A stretch of 64,000 bases of DNA from Parelaphostrongylus tenuis (Eukaryota; Nematoda; Chromadorea; Rhabditida; Metastrongylidae). The stretch's first letter is position 1, and each line of letters opens with the position of its first letter. The stretch lies in assembly GCA_019055375.1 (NCBI GenBank), contig JAHQIW010000152.1:1-64000 (forward strand). Reading direction: 5' to 3'. Positions 45,123 to 57,600 of this stretch are shown piece by piece. The notes under the pieces are model-generated. The model saw only the letters and a list, made by a program, of their open reading frames with translations. It had not been told where the DNA came from and searched no databases. Made by a program: the position numbers and the translations under genes.

Positions 45123-46944
45123 ATGATAGTAATTGTGTGCCTTCTGGCCTTTGTTTCGACCGCGATTGCCTGCTCTTGTTTGATACCAGACATCAAGGAC
45201 GCCTTCTGTTTCGCCGATATAGGTATGAGATATCAGATTTCTTATGAGTGTTTAGAAGTGAACAAAAGAAAACGTGCCAATTGTCTATTAGAATTTTTCT
45301 GCCGAAAAGCTGCCATAATCAAACTACCATAACCTTCAATTTTAGACCAAATCACAAAACAGTATAGACACAACGAAAGGCCCGATAAGATCAACTTTCG
45401 AAAATTTTGTGTAATCATTAATCTCCAACAAACTGCTTCAGACATGTCCTTGTTTCCAGAGAAATAATCTTCTATCATTTTCTGTCATTCTGTTATTTGT
45501 TGTGCTTTTAGTATCTCATGTGAAGGTGCTCTCCTTTCATGAACAAGGTAACAATTCTTACATGTCCGACTCGGCTCTACGAGCTCAGACATCTACTGGT
45601 TTATAAGGTACCAGAAGTTTTGTTTCCTATCCGAAAGGCTCACATGTAGAACTGTCGTTATCAAGAATCTGTTAAGCCTCCTGTCACCGGGTTCGATTCT
45701 CTTGTGTATACGCCCTCCGACGATTTATGTGGCCTTAAGATGGAAGTTGGAAAAGAGTACCTAGTTACAGGTAGTATTTACATTGTTTATGTGGCTGAAA
45801 TCCAGTTGAGATGTTCATATATCACTTATTTATGAACAAATCAAACAGAAAATCATAAAAAAGCGGGACTTTTTTGTGGCTGGAAAACGTGAATGCAGCT
45901 TCATTGTCATTACTCGCAGCTGCCCAGCTCAAAAGGTTCTATCTATCAATCGGATACGATTATAAAAGAGAAGGAGATAGCGACTTTCGCGTTAATAAAT
46001 GTGTCATGGTGTTAACTTCACCAGGCATCGTTAGAGGTTGACGAATTCAATGCTGGCTTGTAGAATGAACTACCACAACCACAATCCACAGATCTAACAC
46101 GTCAGCGCTGCAATCCTTGCAGACACGTTTTGTACGGATTTGCTAAAACTTCAGTGATGGAAAATTGGTGCACGTGTGATCGAACCAGTTAGCACGTCTG
46201 TATTGCAGAACACCTTTAACTACTGCGCTAATCTGCTTAATATGTAACTAGGGCTTATAATTTAGAAAAAAAAATTAGACCTTTATTACTACAGAAAACG
46301 ACTTAATAACATCAATACAAACAACATTTCTCAACTAGAGCTTGAGCACGCTTTCGTGCTGTTTGTTTGCAAGAATGAGTGTTCCAGAAATTAGATTCAC
46401 TACACAGCAACATTGCCATTTTATGCTGTATTGTATGAACTCTTACTTCAATAATTCTAGTTTGCTTATTTGAATTCGAGGCTTCCTCACGTCACAGATC
46501 ATCGCATTAAAACAGTCTCTGGCCCTTGTCGATGAAAGGAGAATTACCACCTTGCGACTAGTAGTTGCCAAGACGGCGGTCATTCTGATACGTTTACCTT
46601 TGGTATTCGGCTGTCCAAGTGGAAACGTCGCGTCTTGTTCTTGGCTTGAGTGGTCCTGCGGAGAGATTTTATCCCACGGTGTACTTCACAGTCCGACACC
46701 GGGGAGCACATTCCAGAGGAATTCTGATTTAGTCTATACATGTTTTTTTATTTGTAAATTCAAATTGTGAAAAACAACAAGGTTGAAGCATGAAAACGTA
46801 AGTGTTATTTCAGCGTTTCGAGAGAGAGGCAACATACATGTGTATCGTTGTGGTCAGGTGAATGACAGAAACCTTACTGGTGCTATCGAATGGAGTACTG
46901 TCTCAAAAGAGTTGCACTCGAAACTCAAGGCATTTCGGTGTTGA
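45123..46944 (+). pseudogene. TIMP paralogue with a one-base insertion in exon 2
   Basis: Four exons match copy A: 45123-45222, 45512-45607, 45677-45770 and 46814-46944. Exon 1 encodes MIVIVCLLAFVSTAIA plus CSC, with KDAFCFADI; exon 2 opens SHVKVLSFHEQGNN; exon 3 has DDLCGLKMEVGKEYL; exon 4 has HVYRCGQVNDRN and EWSTVSKELH and stops at the same place as copy A. Splice sites, phases and the AATAAA (47004) are all kept. Exon 2 is 96 instead of 95 bases (an extra base in 'cggctctacg' near 45575), which shifts the frame to an early stop. A tttttcag acceptor lies at 45109-45116. Either a young pseudogene or an assembly error in an otherwise intact gene. Confidence 0.75.
46470..46725 (+). repeat. 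Dispersed repeat DR2, copy 3 (TIMP-B intron 3)
   Basis: gcttcctcacgtcacagatc, 'ccaagacggcggtcattctg', 'aagtggaaacgtcgcg' align with 3105-3445 and 25245-25590. Confidence 0.6.
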
Positions 46945-47235
46945 ACTATATAGCTGAGCATAATGAATAATATGATCGCCATCATTGTTAACTTTATTGG
47001 ATCAATAAAGCTTCGCATTCTGTAGAAGAATATTTCTAAAGTGTCCATCACCGATCATGACAGTACGTGGCAGAACTGAAAATCTACTCCAGTAGCAATA
47101 ATTGGAAGCAAGTGATATTCTCCAAAGTCCACAAAAGTGGACGTTTTATTGAAATGCTAAAGGTAGATGTCTTACCTTGTGTTTCGAGTGTTTTCTAAAA
47201 ACCACACCCAAATTTCAATATGTCAGAAATCTTTT

Positions 47236-47725
47236 TTTTTTGAGCCACGCAACTGGTCTGTTATGTAAGGGCTGACTTATGGAGCTCGATACATGTGTTT
47301 CAACCTTGATGGTCTCATCCTTTGTGGCGGTACCCTTTTCATATTAGTCAATCCTCTCGGGGCGTTCAGCCCCTATACTGAGAGTAGGCGACGACGAACA
47401 GTTTACACTGTGAGTCCAGTGAAAATATCGCTAAGCAAACACTGTTGTACACTCGATTGCTCTTGACTGGTATCGTTATTGTGTGTGGTTCAGATAAAAT
47501 GATTATCTGGCATAAAACAATTTGAGCGTGGTCTCAAGAAAACACTTGAGACGAACGATATGATACATAGGGGACTGAGCGCCTCGAGAGGATCGGCTAA
47601 AGACGAAAAAGGTACCGCCCGACTGATCAGACCATCAAGCTTGAAACACGTGTATCGGGCTTTATAGGTCAGCCCTTACATAACACATCACATTCGTGGC
47701 TCAAAAAATGATAATCTGGCATATA
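47236..47725. mobile_element. PAL2-family palindromic element
   Basis: The left arm (ttgagccacgcaactggtct to about 47370) is repeated inverted at 47570-47712. The interior (actcgattgctcttgactgg) matches the partial element at 63735-64000, and 'tttgagcgtggtctcaagaa' matches the tail of 25801-26020. Confidence 0.65.
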
Positions 47726-47955
47726 AAGGTAGATGGATACAGCATAAAGCCTGAATAACACACAAAAATTCACCGCACCAAATCTAAAATTAGTAGGTAA
47801 CATTCAACTGAATGCTTGGCAACGCCTTAGCTTGTACCTCCGAGACTGAGGAGAGAATTTCTATTATCGAGTTTTTTTGAGACCTTGCTCAAAACATTAT
47901 AATCTGATACCATATTATGTTTGATCATTCAGTTATGTGCTCTTATTCAAGAGTA

Positions 47956-48509
47956 TTAGGTTGGAGAGAAAGTTCTGGTGCACTTGTGAAAAATTCAAAA
48001 TTTATGCTTGATTTCCAAAAAAGAACGGCAATAACTTCTTGTGTACAAAGTTGAGCTGGTGGAAAGGAATTAGCACAGTTGTATGCGAAACATCAAATTC
48101 GATTGCCCATTCGCTAGCACATGACGAAGATTCATCTACCGAAGCAGCAATCAAATCTTCGTTGTTCAACTTTCTTGAACGTCCTGAAGGGGACTTGTCA
48201 TCGAGTCAAGATCTGCGGCATTGAGAAGCGTTGACACAGCTTCCAGCAGTAGATGTGCTTGTTGTGTCTTCCCCTTTAACTTCTGTGTTTATTCCAAGCT
48301 CGCTGTGAAAAAGCCTTTCTCCAGTAATGACGCAATAACACACTAACGTTGATTGTGTCGCGAAACATGGCGGAGGCTTGTAACAAAGTGAAAATAAAGA
48401 CTAGTGATATCTAGGCCTTCAGTGGGGAAATCCCACATAAGAAACTGTTTTCGATGATATGCATATCTCATGCATATTAAACTGCCCCACAACATTCTTT
48501 CCAACCATA
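47956..48509 (-). mobile_element. Internally deleted mariner element
   Basis: The left end ttaggttggagagaaagttc is a typical mariner terminal repeat and the right end (acattctttccaaccata) is its inverted form. On the minus strand 48030-48200 encodes a damaged mariner HTH region (SGRSRKLNNEDLIAAS, EFDVSHTTV). At about 550 bases it is under half the usual mariner length and lacks the DDD catalytic part. Confidence 0.75.
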
Positions 48510-49705
48510 GTAGCTCATTTTGTGATTATGGTATTGAGGCTGCACGTTCATACGAATGCACGCGTAATTGCTCAAATTTTTTCGTTGCACATTTTTTTCT
48601 GTTAAACTTTTATTAACCTTGAGTAACCTGGAATGTCGTCATTTTAGAGGTGCATTTGATTTCTTGAAAGGCACTTTCAGAATGCTGCAGCACCAAGCAT
48701 AAATTGCGTCCCGCACTCGAGGCATAGTTTTCTTAGGCTAGGATTTGTGGATAACATTCCACTGGAATACGAAAATAATCTGATAGCATTAATTATGTAG
48801 ATTTAAAATAATTAATCAATTCCATAGTGCTACTAGAGCGAGGTTAAATCTTGAGCCTAAGTAGTTGTTCCAACGCTTGAACTTCATAGCTGACTCTTCA
48901 TAATATCATAACGGCAGTATCACACGAAAGCAAAAGCTAGAAGCAAAAGGACGGTGAAACAAAGTTTCTTCTGCAATTGGATCACAAAAAGCATAGAAAT
49001 TCCCAGAGACGGAGAAAAGCTTTTAATAAATATTGAAAATCTAGTCCTTTCCACGTGGCAGTTAAAATCGGTGCGCGCAGCCTATCCAAAAGAGAGCGTT
49101 TTCGTTATTCATTTAAAAAATTCGTTTCTCTTTTCTATCAGAATTTCATACTTTTCTCAACATTCTGACACAGCACAGTTTTCTTTACCATATGCTTTTT
49201 TCTCCGAGTGCGAAACGAGATTTTCTTTTCATTTTTTGTAAATTTTTCTAAAAACTGAATTCAGTCCCAAGTCACTATTATTCAAGCTACCGAACCTCAG
49301 AACTCAGTTGAAAAGCCATCCATAAGCTCTAGTCGAGCGAAAATGCTTACGAGGTGAAACGTAATATTTTTTTGAATTGCTACAGCGCCCTAAAAAACCT
49401 TTTTACAAATCAGGTACAGTATCGAGATGACGGAGATTCGAGCTATCGAATGATCTCTGAAAATCTAAGTTAAACGCGAAAAGAGCTCTTCCTTGAAGCA
49501 TCAATAGTTGACATCATTCAAAGGTGTTTCACAATGCTGAGTTTAACTCTCAATTTTTTGTGTTTACTCAAACTACACTTCCCATAATTCACTTTAGCAA
49601 TTAGAAATGATATATCGCTTCAATTATTGGGTAATAAAGTCGTTCGGATAAGAAAAAAGGGTTTTTGATACCTGGCTGATGGCTATTACGTCTTCATTTA
49701 TATGT
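48510..49705. other. No gene recognised
   Basis: AT-rich sequence. A short segment near 49400-49500 ('cgagctatcgaatgatc') resembles 56705-56730, hinting at another foldback remnant. No exon is supported. Confidence 0.4.
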
Positions 49706-49925
49706 GGGCTCCGTGGCCGAGTGATTGTGATGCTCGTCGCGGCGCGCGTGGAGCCGAGCTCCATCTTTAACACTCTCCGGCAGTCAACAAGAACGCTCTG
49801 TGGAACACTACAGCCAGGGTATTCTCGGGAGAGACGTGCTTGACAAGTATTCTATGTCAATCAAGAAGAAGACGAAAAAACGAATTGAATGCTAAAAGTG
49901 TTGGGGTCTGCACAATAAAAAATGT
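49706..49925 (+). mobile_element. SINE-3 (plus strand)
   Basis: Head gggctccgtggccgagtgat, 'cactctccggcagtcaac', then 'aattgaatgctaaaagtg' and an A-rich end. A short TA tract follows at 49949-49975. Confidence 0.7.
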
Positions 49926-50244
49926 GATAACTGATCGAGTAGACAAATATATATATATATATATGTATGTGTAGATAAATATATATAAAAATTTACTGGT
50001 GTAAAATTCATCAGCCAAGTAAACGACAATCGACAATCAATCACTCTGACACACTAAGAACATTAAACAATTTTTCATGAGCCAAGCCGGTCACTTTGCC
50101 CATATTGTTCACGCTTTCCAATCAACTTCCCTATCCACAAGTCATATGTGTACACTTCGCATACTTTCCCACTCCTCACATGCACTGCCTACAATACATA
50201 TTAGACGTTGTAAGTCATGAATACACGGGTAACGGTAACACTAT

Positions 50245-50545
50245 AAGAGGACAAAACCCTGACGTCAGGCGGGACTCGAACCCGCATTTCACTCTTCCCG
50301 TGGGCTCGTGCTCAACTATTTGCATCACCGATGCCTGTTTTGCCATCACTCTTTCTACGCTATGAGGTGAGTTACTGTCAAAGTGATGCGTTGTAGCGTA
50401 GAAAGAGAGATGGCAAAACAAGCGTCAGCGATGCAGTTGGTTGAGCACGCTCCCACGGAAGGAGGGAAATGCGGGTTCGAGACCGCCTGATGGCAGAGTT
50501 TTGCACACCTCTCATCATCATTTGGTATATTTGTAAAGCCATGTC
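50245..50545. mobile_element. Head-to-head SINE-1 pair outside the tandem array
   Basis: Minus body 50265-50335 (gcgggactcgaacccgca) and plus body 50425-50495 (gcgggttcgagaccgcctga) with leaders meeting at 'ctacgctatgaggtgag...gtagcgtagaaag'. The arrangement therefore arises independently of the 10.6 kb repeat. Confidence 0.75.
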
Positions 50546-51354
50546 ACAGCTAAAAGAGGCTAAAGAAAAAGCATTCTGTCTTGATCATATATATAAGTAG
50601 ACACTGCATTCTGTTTCGATGTGCTAATGGGTGCGGCTCGACGTTGTTGGGTTTTCTACATTTCCTATTTCTCATGCTAGGGCATAAACTGTCGCCATAA
50701 GCTCTAAAACTGACTCTTTCATATTTCCAATGTTTGCTCTCCTGCGTTGTCCTTTCGTCGAGTCACTACGAAAGTGACGGAATTTGTTTCATACACCGAA
50801 TGTTCACTTGCTATTTGATCCGTGTATAGCGGACCAAAGTGTGTCATGTGGTCGGTGCACACAGAGGCAATATCGAATATGAATGAGGTGTAGTGTTTAT
50901 CCAGCTTTTATTTGTCCTGAACAATCGATAGTACGAGATCCTCGGCTAACATTTCGACGCGCTCAGCATTGGTCACTGATCTCGTACGTATCTGCTTTAT
51001 GATGTTTTGCTAAATAATGTGACATTTTTATATCTACCTACCTCGAAATATCATCTGTTCGAGTGTTTTTCTCTTTTCTAACGTGTAGCTTTGCAAGTGC
51101 TAAGGACAGCACTCTTCTGTATTGCAAATCACGATGCAGTAATTTCGTTAAGACGATTTTCTACAGTTGTTAACCTGATAGAGGAATTGATTATCATTTT
51201 TTGTTTCAACCATAGTTATTTCTTCAGCTGCGTAAATTTTAACGCCTAATTCTCTAGTGTATCGGTAAAGATAAAGTTAATTCTCTAGTGCATCTCCTAA
51301 AGAATTTGCACACATTTTTCTGACTTAGCTGTACTATGAAAAAAGAACTTATAG
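50546..51354. other. No gene recognised
   Basis: No exon, RNA gene or repeat could be supported. Confidence 0.4.
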
Positions 51355-51545
51355 ATAGCGTAGAAAGAGCATGATAAAACGGGCGTCAATAGTGCAACGG
51401 GTTAGAGCACGCACTCGCTGGTAGAGTGAGATGCGGGTTCAAGTCCCGCCTGTGACGTTAAAAATTTTTGCACATCACTCTACAACACGGGCTATATCTG
51501 TAACATTATGTCACCGCTAAAAGCGGTTAAATGAAAAAGAATTTC
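51355..51545 (+). mobile_element. Solo SINE-1, reference copy
   Basis: Best single copy for defining the element: leader tagcgtagaaagagcatgat, tRNA-like body with box A 'agtgcaacgggttagagcacg' and box B gggttcaagtcccgcctg, spacer 'tttttgcacatcactctac', and 3' tail with a hairpin (accgctaaaagcggt) followed by taaatgaaaaagaatt. It lies just upstream of the Ly6 gene. Confidence 0.8.
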
Positions 51546-51578
51546 ATGTGATTTTCCAGCTCTATAAACACACAAGGC

Positions 51579-51589
51579 AGTTTTTCAGT
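51579..51589 (+). promoter_or_regulatory. Spliced-leader-type acceptor before the Ly6 gene
   Basis: cagtttttcag matches the nematode TTTTCAG acceptor and lies 45 bases before the ATG. Confidence 0.5.
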
Positions 51590-51634
51590 GAGCAACGAAT
51601 CAAGATAAAGAAAATAAGGACAAAACCAAAATTA

Positions 51635-54600
51635 ATGCGTTACATTATCCATACGGACTTGCTGCTCATCGTGTTCTCCATTGTGGCGTTGAAGTTTGGA
51701 CTAACAGAATCTCGAAGTGAGTGAACTTATTCGGCAAATTACACTAGTCACTCTGATCATTTTTACATATGCCAACATATTCTCTATCCTCTATCCTCAT
51801 ACCTATAAATTCTATATCTGTCAAATCCTTAGAACATGATTATTAATATCACCATGAATATGAAAGTACATGAGAGTTACAAAGGGCGTATGTGGCGCAG
51901 TGGTTAGATGTGCTCTTAATCGCACACGATATCGATGGTTTAATCCCGCGTTCGTGGCTCACCAAGCCTTCGGTCGGTAAAGTGGTGCGAGATCCGTCTG
52001 GGAGGATAAGTGACACTGGCTTGACACATCGATAGGCAATCGCAAGTCATTGTAAAAGTTAGATATGCATTCGATCACCTCAAACGAAGGTGTCAGAGAT
52101 GAGTGCATAGGCCATCGCTCAGGGGTATCATCCGAGAACCACATTCTCTAGCCTTCATGACAATTGCTACAAAGTAATTTATCACTAATTGTTATTCATT
52201 ACGTCTATCAATCAAGGAAAAGCATTAACCCTGCTTATAAATTAGACTTTTGATTTTCTGTAGCTTGAGACCTACACAGTTCTTTCGGAAAACATTTTCC
52301 TGATGTATTTTTACAGAAATTTTTGCTATACTCATTTCAGTGCTTTAGGTAACTGCTACAGTTGTGCTTCCGCAAACATGAAATCGGTATGATCTTAAAT
52401 TCATTGTGAGATTGTGAGAAATACATTGCTTATCCTACTTTTGTATTTGAATCAGTAATTTTCATGTGAATGAAACTATTTAAAATATATGGTTAAAAGT
52501 TACAGCGCTCAGTTGGCAATGATTAAACTGAAAGTTCATACACTACTCCTAACTATCCCCAAATGAATTTTCCACCTCACTGAGTCGCAAGTGTGTGTCT
52601 GGTCGTTAATTGCCTTGTACAATTGGCATCACCTGCACAGCAGCGTATTTCGAGATAAAGAGGTGCGAAAAGTGAACCAGGCTAGGACTCATACCATCTT
52701 GGCAACAATGTGGCCACCTGCTGAAAATTTACGGTAACCTTATAGAGCCCATGATTTGTGGACTACAGGAAAGCAAAATTCATCTATCCACTCGATTACG
52801 AGTGGATTAGAAATTGTAATGTTCCATTGCGATTTTTCGTTATTTTTGAAATTGACTATTCAAGCATTCATGCATATGTTTAGCATGCTATTCCATTCAC
52901 TGCTTTCACATTCATTACATTGTAAACGAGCGGTGCGTGTAATGCAGTGGTTAGAGGGTACAACAGCACTCACGAGGTTATTGGTTCAGTCGAGCGTCAT
53001 GAGCTCAGTAATCCTTCCATCCTCTGAGGATGGAGAAATTGACACCAGACTAGTCCAGGAAGATAGTAGCATAAAACTGATGCAACGGTAGACCATCGCA
53101 TGTCTCAACATCAAGCGCTTTATCCTTTATTCTTTACATTTGGAAAGAAATGAGAGTTGTAGAGCAGCGTGGCTAGAAAATGACGCAAGCCAGTGATACT
53201 TCTTTTCTTGTAATATCGTCTAGCAAATTATTCAGAACTTTCAAGCATAGTGAGCGCTGTCTCTTGGACCCTACGGTGTTTTTCTAATGCTTGTTGGCAA
53301 TAAGATTTGTTTTTTGCAACAAAAAGCTACGCAATGTGCCTATAGTCATCCCAGTGATGTGAATAGCTCAATTAGTTGATTCTTTATATCGTTACATCTT
53401 TGTAATGAGAATCTTTGACTGTTTGTGACATCTCCTTCAAGTCAAAACAGACACTCCGGAGCTGTTATAACTTCTCTCTGCAAATGAAAACCGTTGACGA
53501 TGAGTAAGGCCGTTGATTCATCATCATGAAGTTGTCACCAGTAATCCACCAGTTCACATTGTCGCAGGGGTTACCGTTCTATGCTTTCCAGTGTAATAAT
53601 GTTGATCATCATGCACCATAGAGATAACTTCACATTCAAATCAATGTTTTCTTAGAAGTGTAGAAAAATTTTATGGGTGATATTGAAGGACTGGAAGTGT
53701 TATGAATAACGATTTTGTATGTAGCCGTTTCCAACAAAAACGTTATTGGTCCACACATTCAGTAAGTAGAAGGAGTCTCACTCATCTGGCTATGATATTT
53801 GCCAACAATTCCGCCCATTCCAACTACGTGTTCACTCAGTGGATAAATAGGCAACCTCTTGTCGCATCGAATTTGAGCATTAGCACATTTTCCACTGCTT
53901 CTTTGCCTAGAGATCTTCCAAGGTGTTTGTCTCCAAAATAGGATATATTTCGTAGATCTAGGCTGCGTATTTCAGCTAGACTTTGCATGTGTAATTTATA
54001 GGAAATAAAATTAAAACATCATTCAGGCTCATTGTGAATATTGCGTGATCAATGTGCTAAATCAGCATACTTTTTTGTTCCGTGACAGACTGTTAGGTGT
54101 GTTGAATCTATGAGGCAAACACGGGGTTCGATACCGTTACATGGTAAGCATAATCTCTAAGATCCCCTAACGAAGCCATGCTCCTGTCCTTCTTCAGTGT
54201 AGTTCTGATTTTGTTGTTCACGATGTTGACTGTTGGTTTTGTCTAGAAATGAGCTCATCAGGTGGTGGGTCGCTTGCTATACCTAGGACGTCACCTATCG
54301 TTTGCTTCTGAAAATACCTTTGGATACGATATTCAGCGGAAGTTACTTATCTCGCACGTAAGGCATCGAGATCTCCAAGAGACATGTATTTGAGCAATAA
54401 ATACTTATAATTAGCACGCCTTTAGTGTGGTTAAATGAAGGCTATTCTATAGAAAAGTCTACATTATTTCATTTAACGTCTAGAAACATCTGTGAGGGGG
54501 CCTCTACAATTAGCGGTCCACGCACTTTCATTTAATTGCTTTCGTACCACAGATTTCTAATGAATTAGCCTGAACACGAGTTAGGATTCAAATTTTTCCG

Positions 54601-57600
54601 AGCAATATTTTTCAAAAATACGGTAATATATTTCGTAGAGGTGCGAAGTCACATTCATTCAAGATTCGAACCTAAAATGATATTTTCAAACGTATTCCAT
54701 CTTCAGAATTTCCTCACTAAGCAACGAGGACCACCGAATCGGAAGCAAGGACCGTTAACATTCGACAACCATTGCAATGAGGATCCTTGGATTATAAAGG
54801 TTCATAATGGTATTTCTGTAAATTTCTGTGTATATGCCATTTCTAGCGGAACCCGTCTCTCAATTTATTCTCTAGGAATTACTCGAGATAGTATGATTAA
54901 GAATAATGTAAATGTGTAAATGAATCAGTTGAAAAGCGAGGACGACAAAATTAGTTTCGAACCAAAGGCAAAGATAGCAGATAGTAGCGAAGTGATAATT
55001 TCCAAATGAACCTGTTAAAACTACCAAAACCAGATACCAAAAAAACATAGGGGTTAAAAATCAATTAATAGACAATAGGAATACAACACTGTGCTTGTTT
55101 TTGTAGATCTTCTAGGATAATATGATTCATGAAGAGCAGTAGCGTTTAATAGTATTGTTACCAATGGTAACAGCACATATTTGGCAATTCTCTAATTTTT
55201 ACGAAATCGGTAGAACTGCCGCTCGTTGAATGCTCGTGGTCGTTCTTAGATCTCCACGTCCTATCGAATAATTTCTTTATGTAGAATGATACGAGAATGG
55301 CAGTTATGGTGTCTATCATTATAATAGTTTGCTTGCTCCTGCCTTCCGGGCTAGTCGAAAGTTCCAGGCTTCCTACCCCTTCTCATTCGAAGAAATTCTA
55401 TCAAAGCTGCGTGGTAGGAAAAAACAGTGATCTCTTGGAATCAATATACAGGAGAATTTTGAATTCGGCTTCCTTGCGATGCCTACTGGCGTTTAATGCT
55501 TGGCACATCTTTAGAGGCTAGACTGATGCTGATCGCTTCACTCTTCATTTGACACGACTTGAGTGTTTCTGCTTCGGGGTTCAACGCTTCCATACGCAGT
55601 CAAAGCCATTACCTAACAGCTGTATTTCCGCACCGACGAAATTCCATGGCTTCTCAACACTATCAGTCTTTCCAGTCTCGAAATTATTAACCGAGTGCAA
55701 AGATTCATTGCTTTGATTTCTGTCCAGTTTCCATTCTCTCTTCTGGATTTTCCCTTATTAAGGTAGTCGTCGGGTATGAAACATAACCACAGGAAGACTG
55801 AGTTGTTAGAAAAACCCAAAATAAGAACCCAGATTGATTTGGCAGAAGGCACGTGAACCTATGGAAAAAGTAATCGCAGGTTTGATTCACCACTGAGGCT
55901 TCAAGTTTTATATCTCATATCCCTTCGATATTATTTCGTTATTTGAGCGACACAAAGTGGGACATTACTTGCATTTCAGTTGAAACCAGAGCGTTTTTTA
56001 TATGTCATGCCAAACGTGATAAAGCGCAGTTGTTACAGTAATGGAAATTGTTCGGTATCAAAATGGGTGAATGAAGAGCGCAAGCATAAAAATTTCACTT
56101 CATTGTTGTAATATACTATTGAATTTGCTCAAATATTGAAAAAATTTTGACTGAGTCCTAAATCAGTTAAAATCAACCAATTATTCGAGTAAGCAAAGAT
56201 TTTTAGATTCTTTTCGGTTATAAGGGAACAAATGATTATTTGACCTCATTCGCTGTTCAAGATTTCTTCATAGGAGTGTTAGTAATTATTTGAAAGCCTG
56301 ATTCCCACTCGAACCACATGTGGCCGGTTTTCGGAAGACCATTTTATAATGATGTAAGGTTTCAAAATAAAATTTTGTCTCACATCGACCCGCAATTCAA
56401 TTATTCCTTCGCTGGAAGCACGATATGCACGTGAACGTGTGCAGAGATTTTTTTATTATCAGAGTCAGACGTTCAATGTGGAGTTCGAGAAATAATCCCT
56501 TGTTGAATGACAAAAATCGTGTTTTCTCATGGCCCGCAGAAGGGCCATTCGATTGACTGGCGTATTGAAACGGCCACATACGCCTTGGGCCCCGCCCGCA
56601 GCTATGTTCCCCTTGCCCGCTCATGTGAATTTGATTTTATTTTTCCTGCTGCACTGCAGAGAAACGGTCTTTTAAGGAAATAAGCACAGCATTAGAATTA
56701 GAAACGATTACGCTATCGAATGATCACCGATAGTTCAAAGGAACATCCCCGTCTTGCGAGAAATATGCGCGTGTAGAACATCATTTTATCTTGAACTTTA
56801 CAGCGTTATGTCTTCTCGAAAAGAGAAAAGAGAAAAACGAGAAAAGTCTTTTCGAAAACCGAATATGTGCATTTTCAGTGAGAGATTCAATCTTTCGATT
56901 GAAACTAACACACACATGGAAATTCTTGTATCGTGAATGAGATCGAATATTCGCATGTTCCCTTATAGCCAAAAAGTAGCGATTTTCATGAGAATGTCGA
57001 CATGCCGTAATGACAGTGCTGGCTATCAGGAAGAGGTTGCTGATTTGATGCCTTACCACGACACTTCACAGCGGTCTTTTGCTGCTACTTTCTGGTGTCT
57101 ATTCGCATTGAAGGTTCTTCTTTGGGCATGATTATAGTGAAAAAAGCGCTCAGTCATCTTATACATCACTATTTCTTGACGATAATTAGATTCATGGGGT
57201 AACAAAGGAACTAACGCAGAGGTTCGGCAAAACTGACTGCATCCACTTCTACATGAGTTCTCATAAAATGTTGCACACTGTGAAAAAAATACTACGTTTT
57301 CGAATCCGACTTTAAGAACACCGTCGAAGGAAATGCGAAAAAAATTTGGATATGCGTTGAGATTTACGTTTCGTGTCAAAAAGTAGAGAATTGTCGACAA
57401 TTGAGCTTTTTCTGATACAATAACTACGTCTATAGAAGAACTTTGGCTCTGGTCGACATCAAAAACAAGACGTGCTGTGAAGCGTTGTGGTTGAGGACCG
57501 AACCGACAATCTTCCTCCACAAGGCGCGCGTCGCCAACCACTCAGCACTACGGACTGGTCTGGACGTGCGAGTGGGGCGATACTAACACAGTAATTCTGT

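Larger units (their letters stand above)
44255..47065 (+). repeat. TIMP locus duplication, copy B
   Basis: Second copy of 36803-40210. It lacks the foldback element in intron 3 and instead has DR2 there, so both copies gained different insertions after duplication. Confidence 0.8.

Noticed and set aside
48039..48224. 61-codon plus-strand frame
   Set aside because: It is the antisense of the mariner HTH region, which makes sense on the minus strand.
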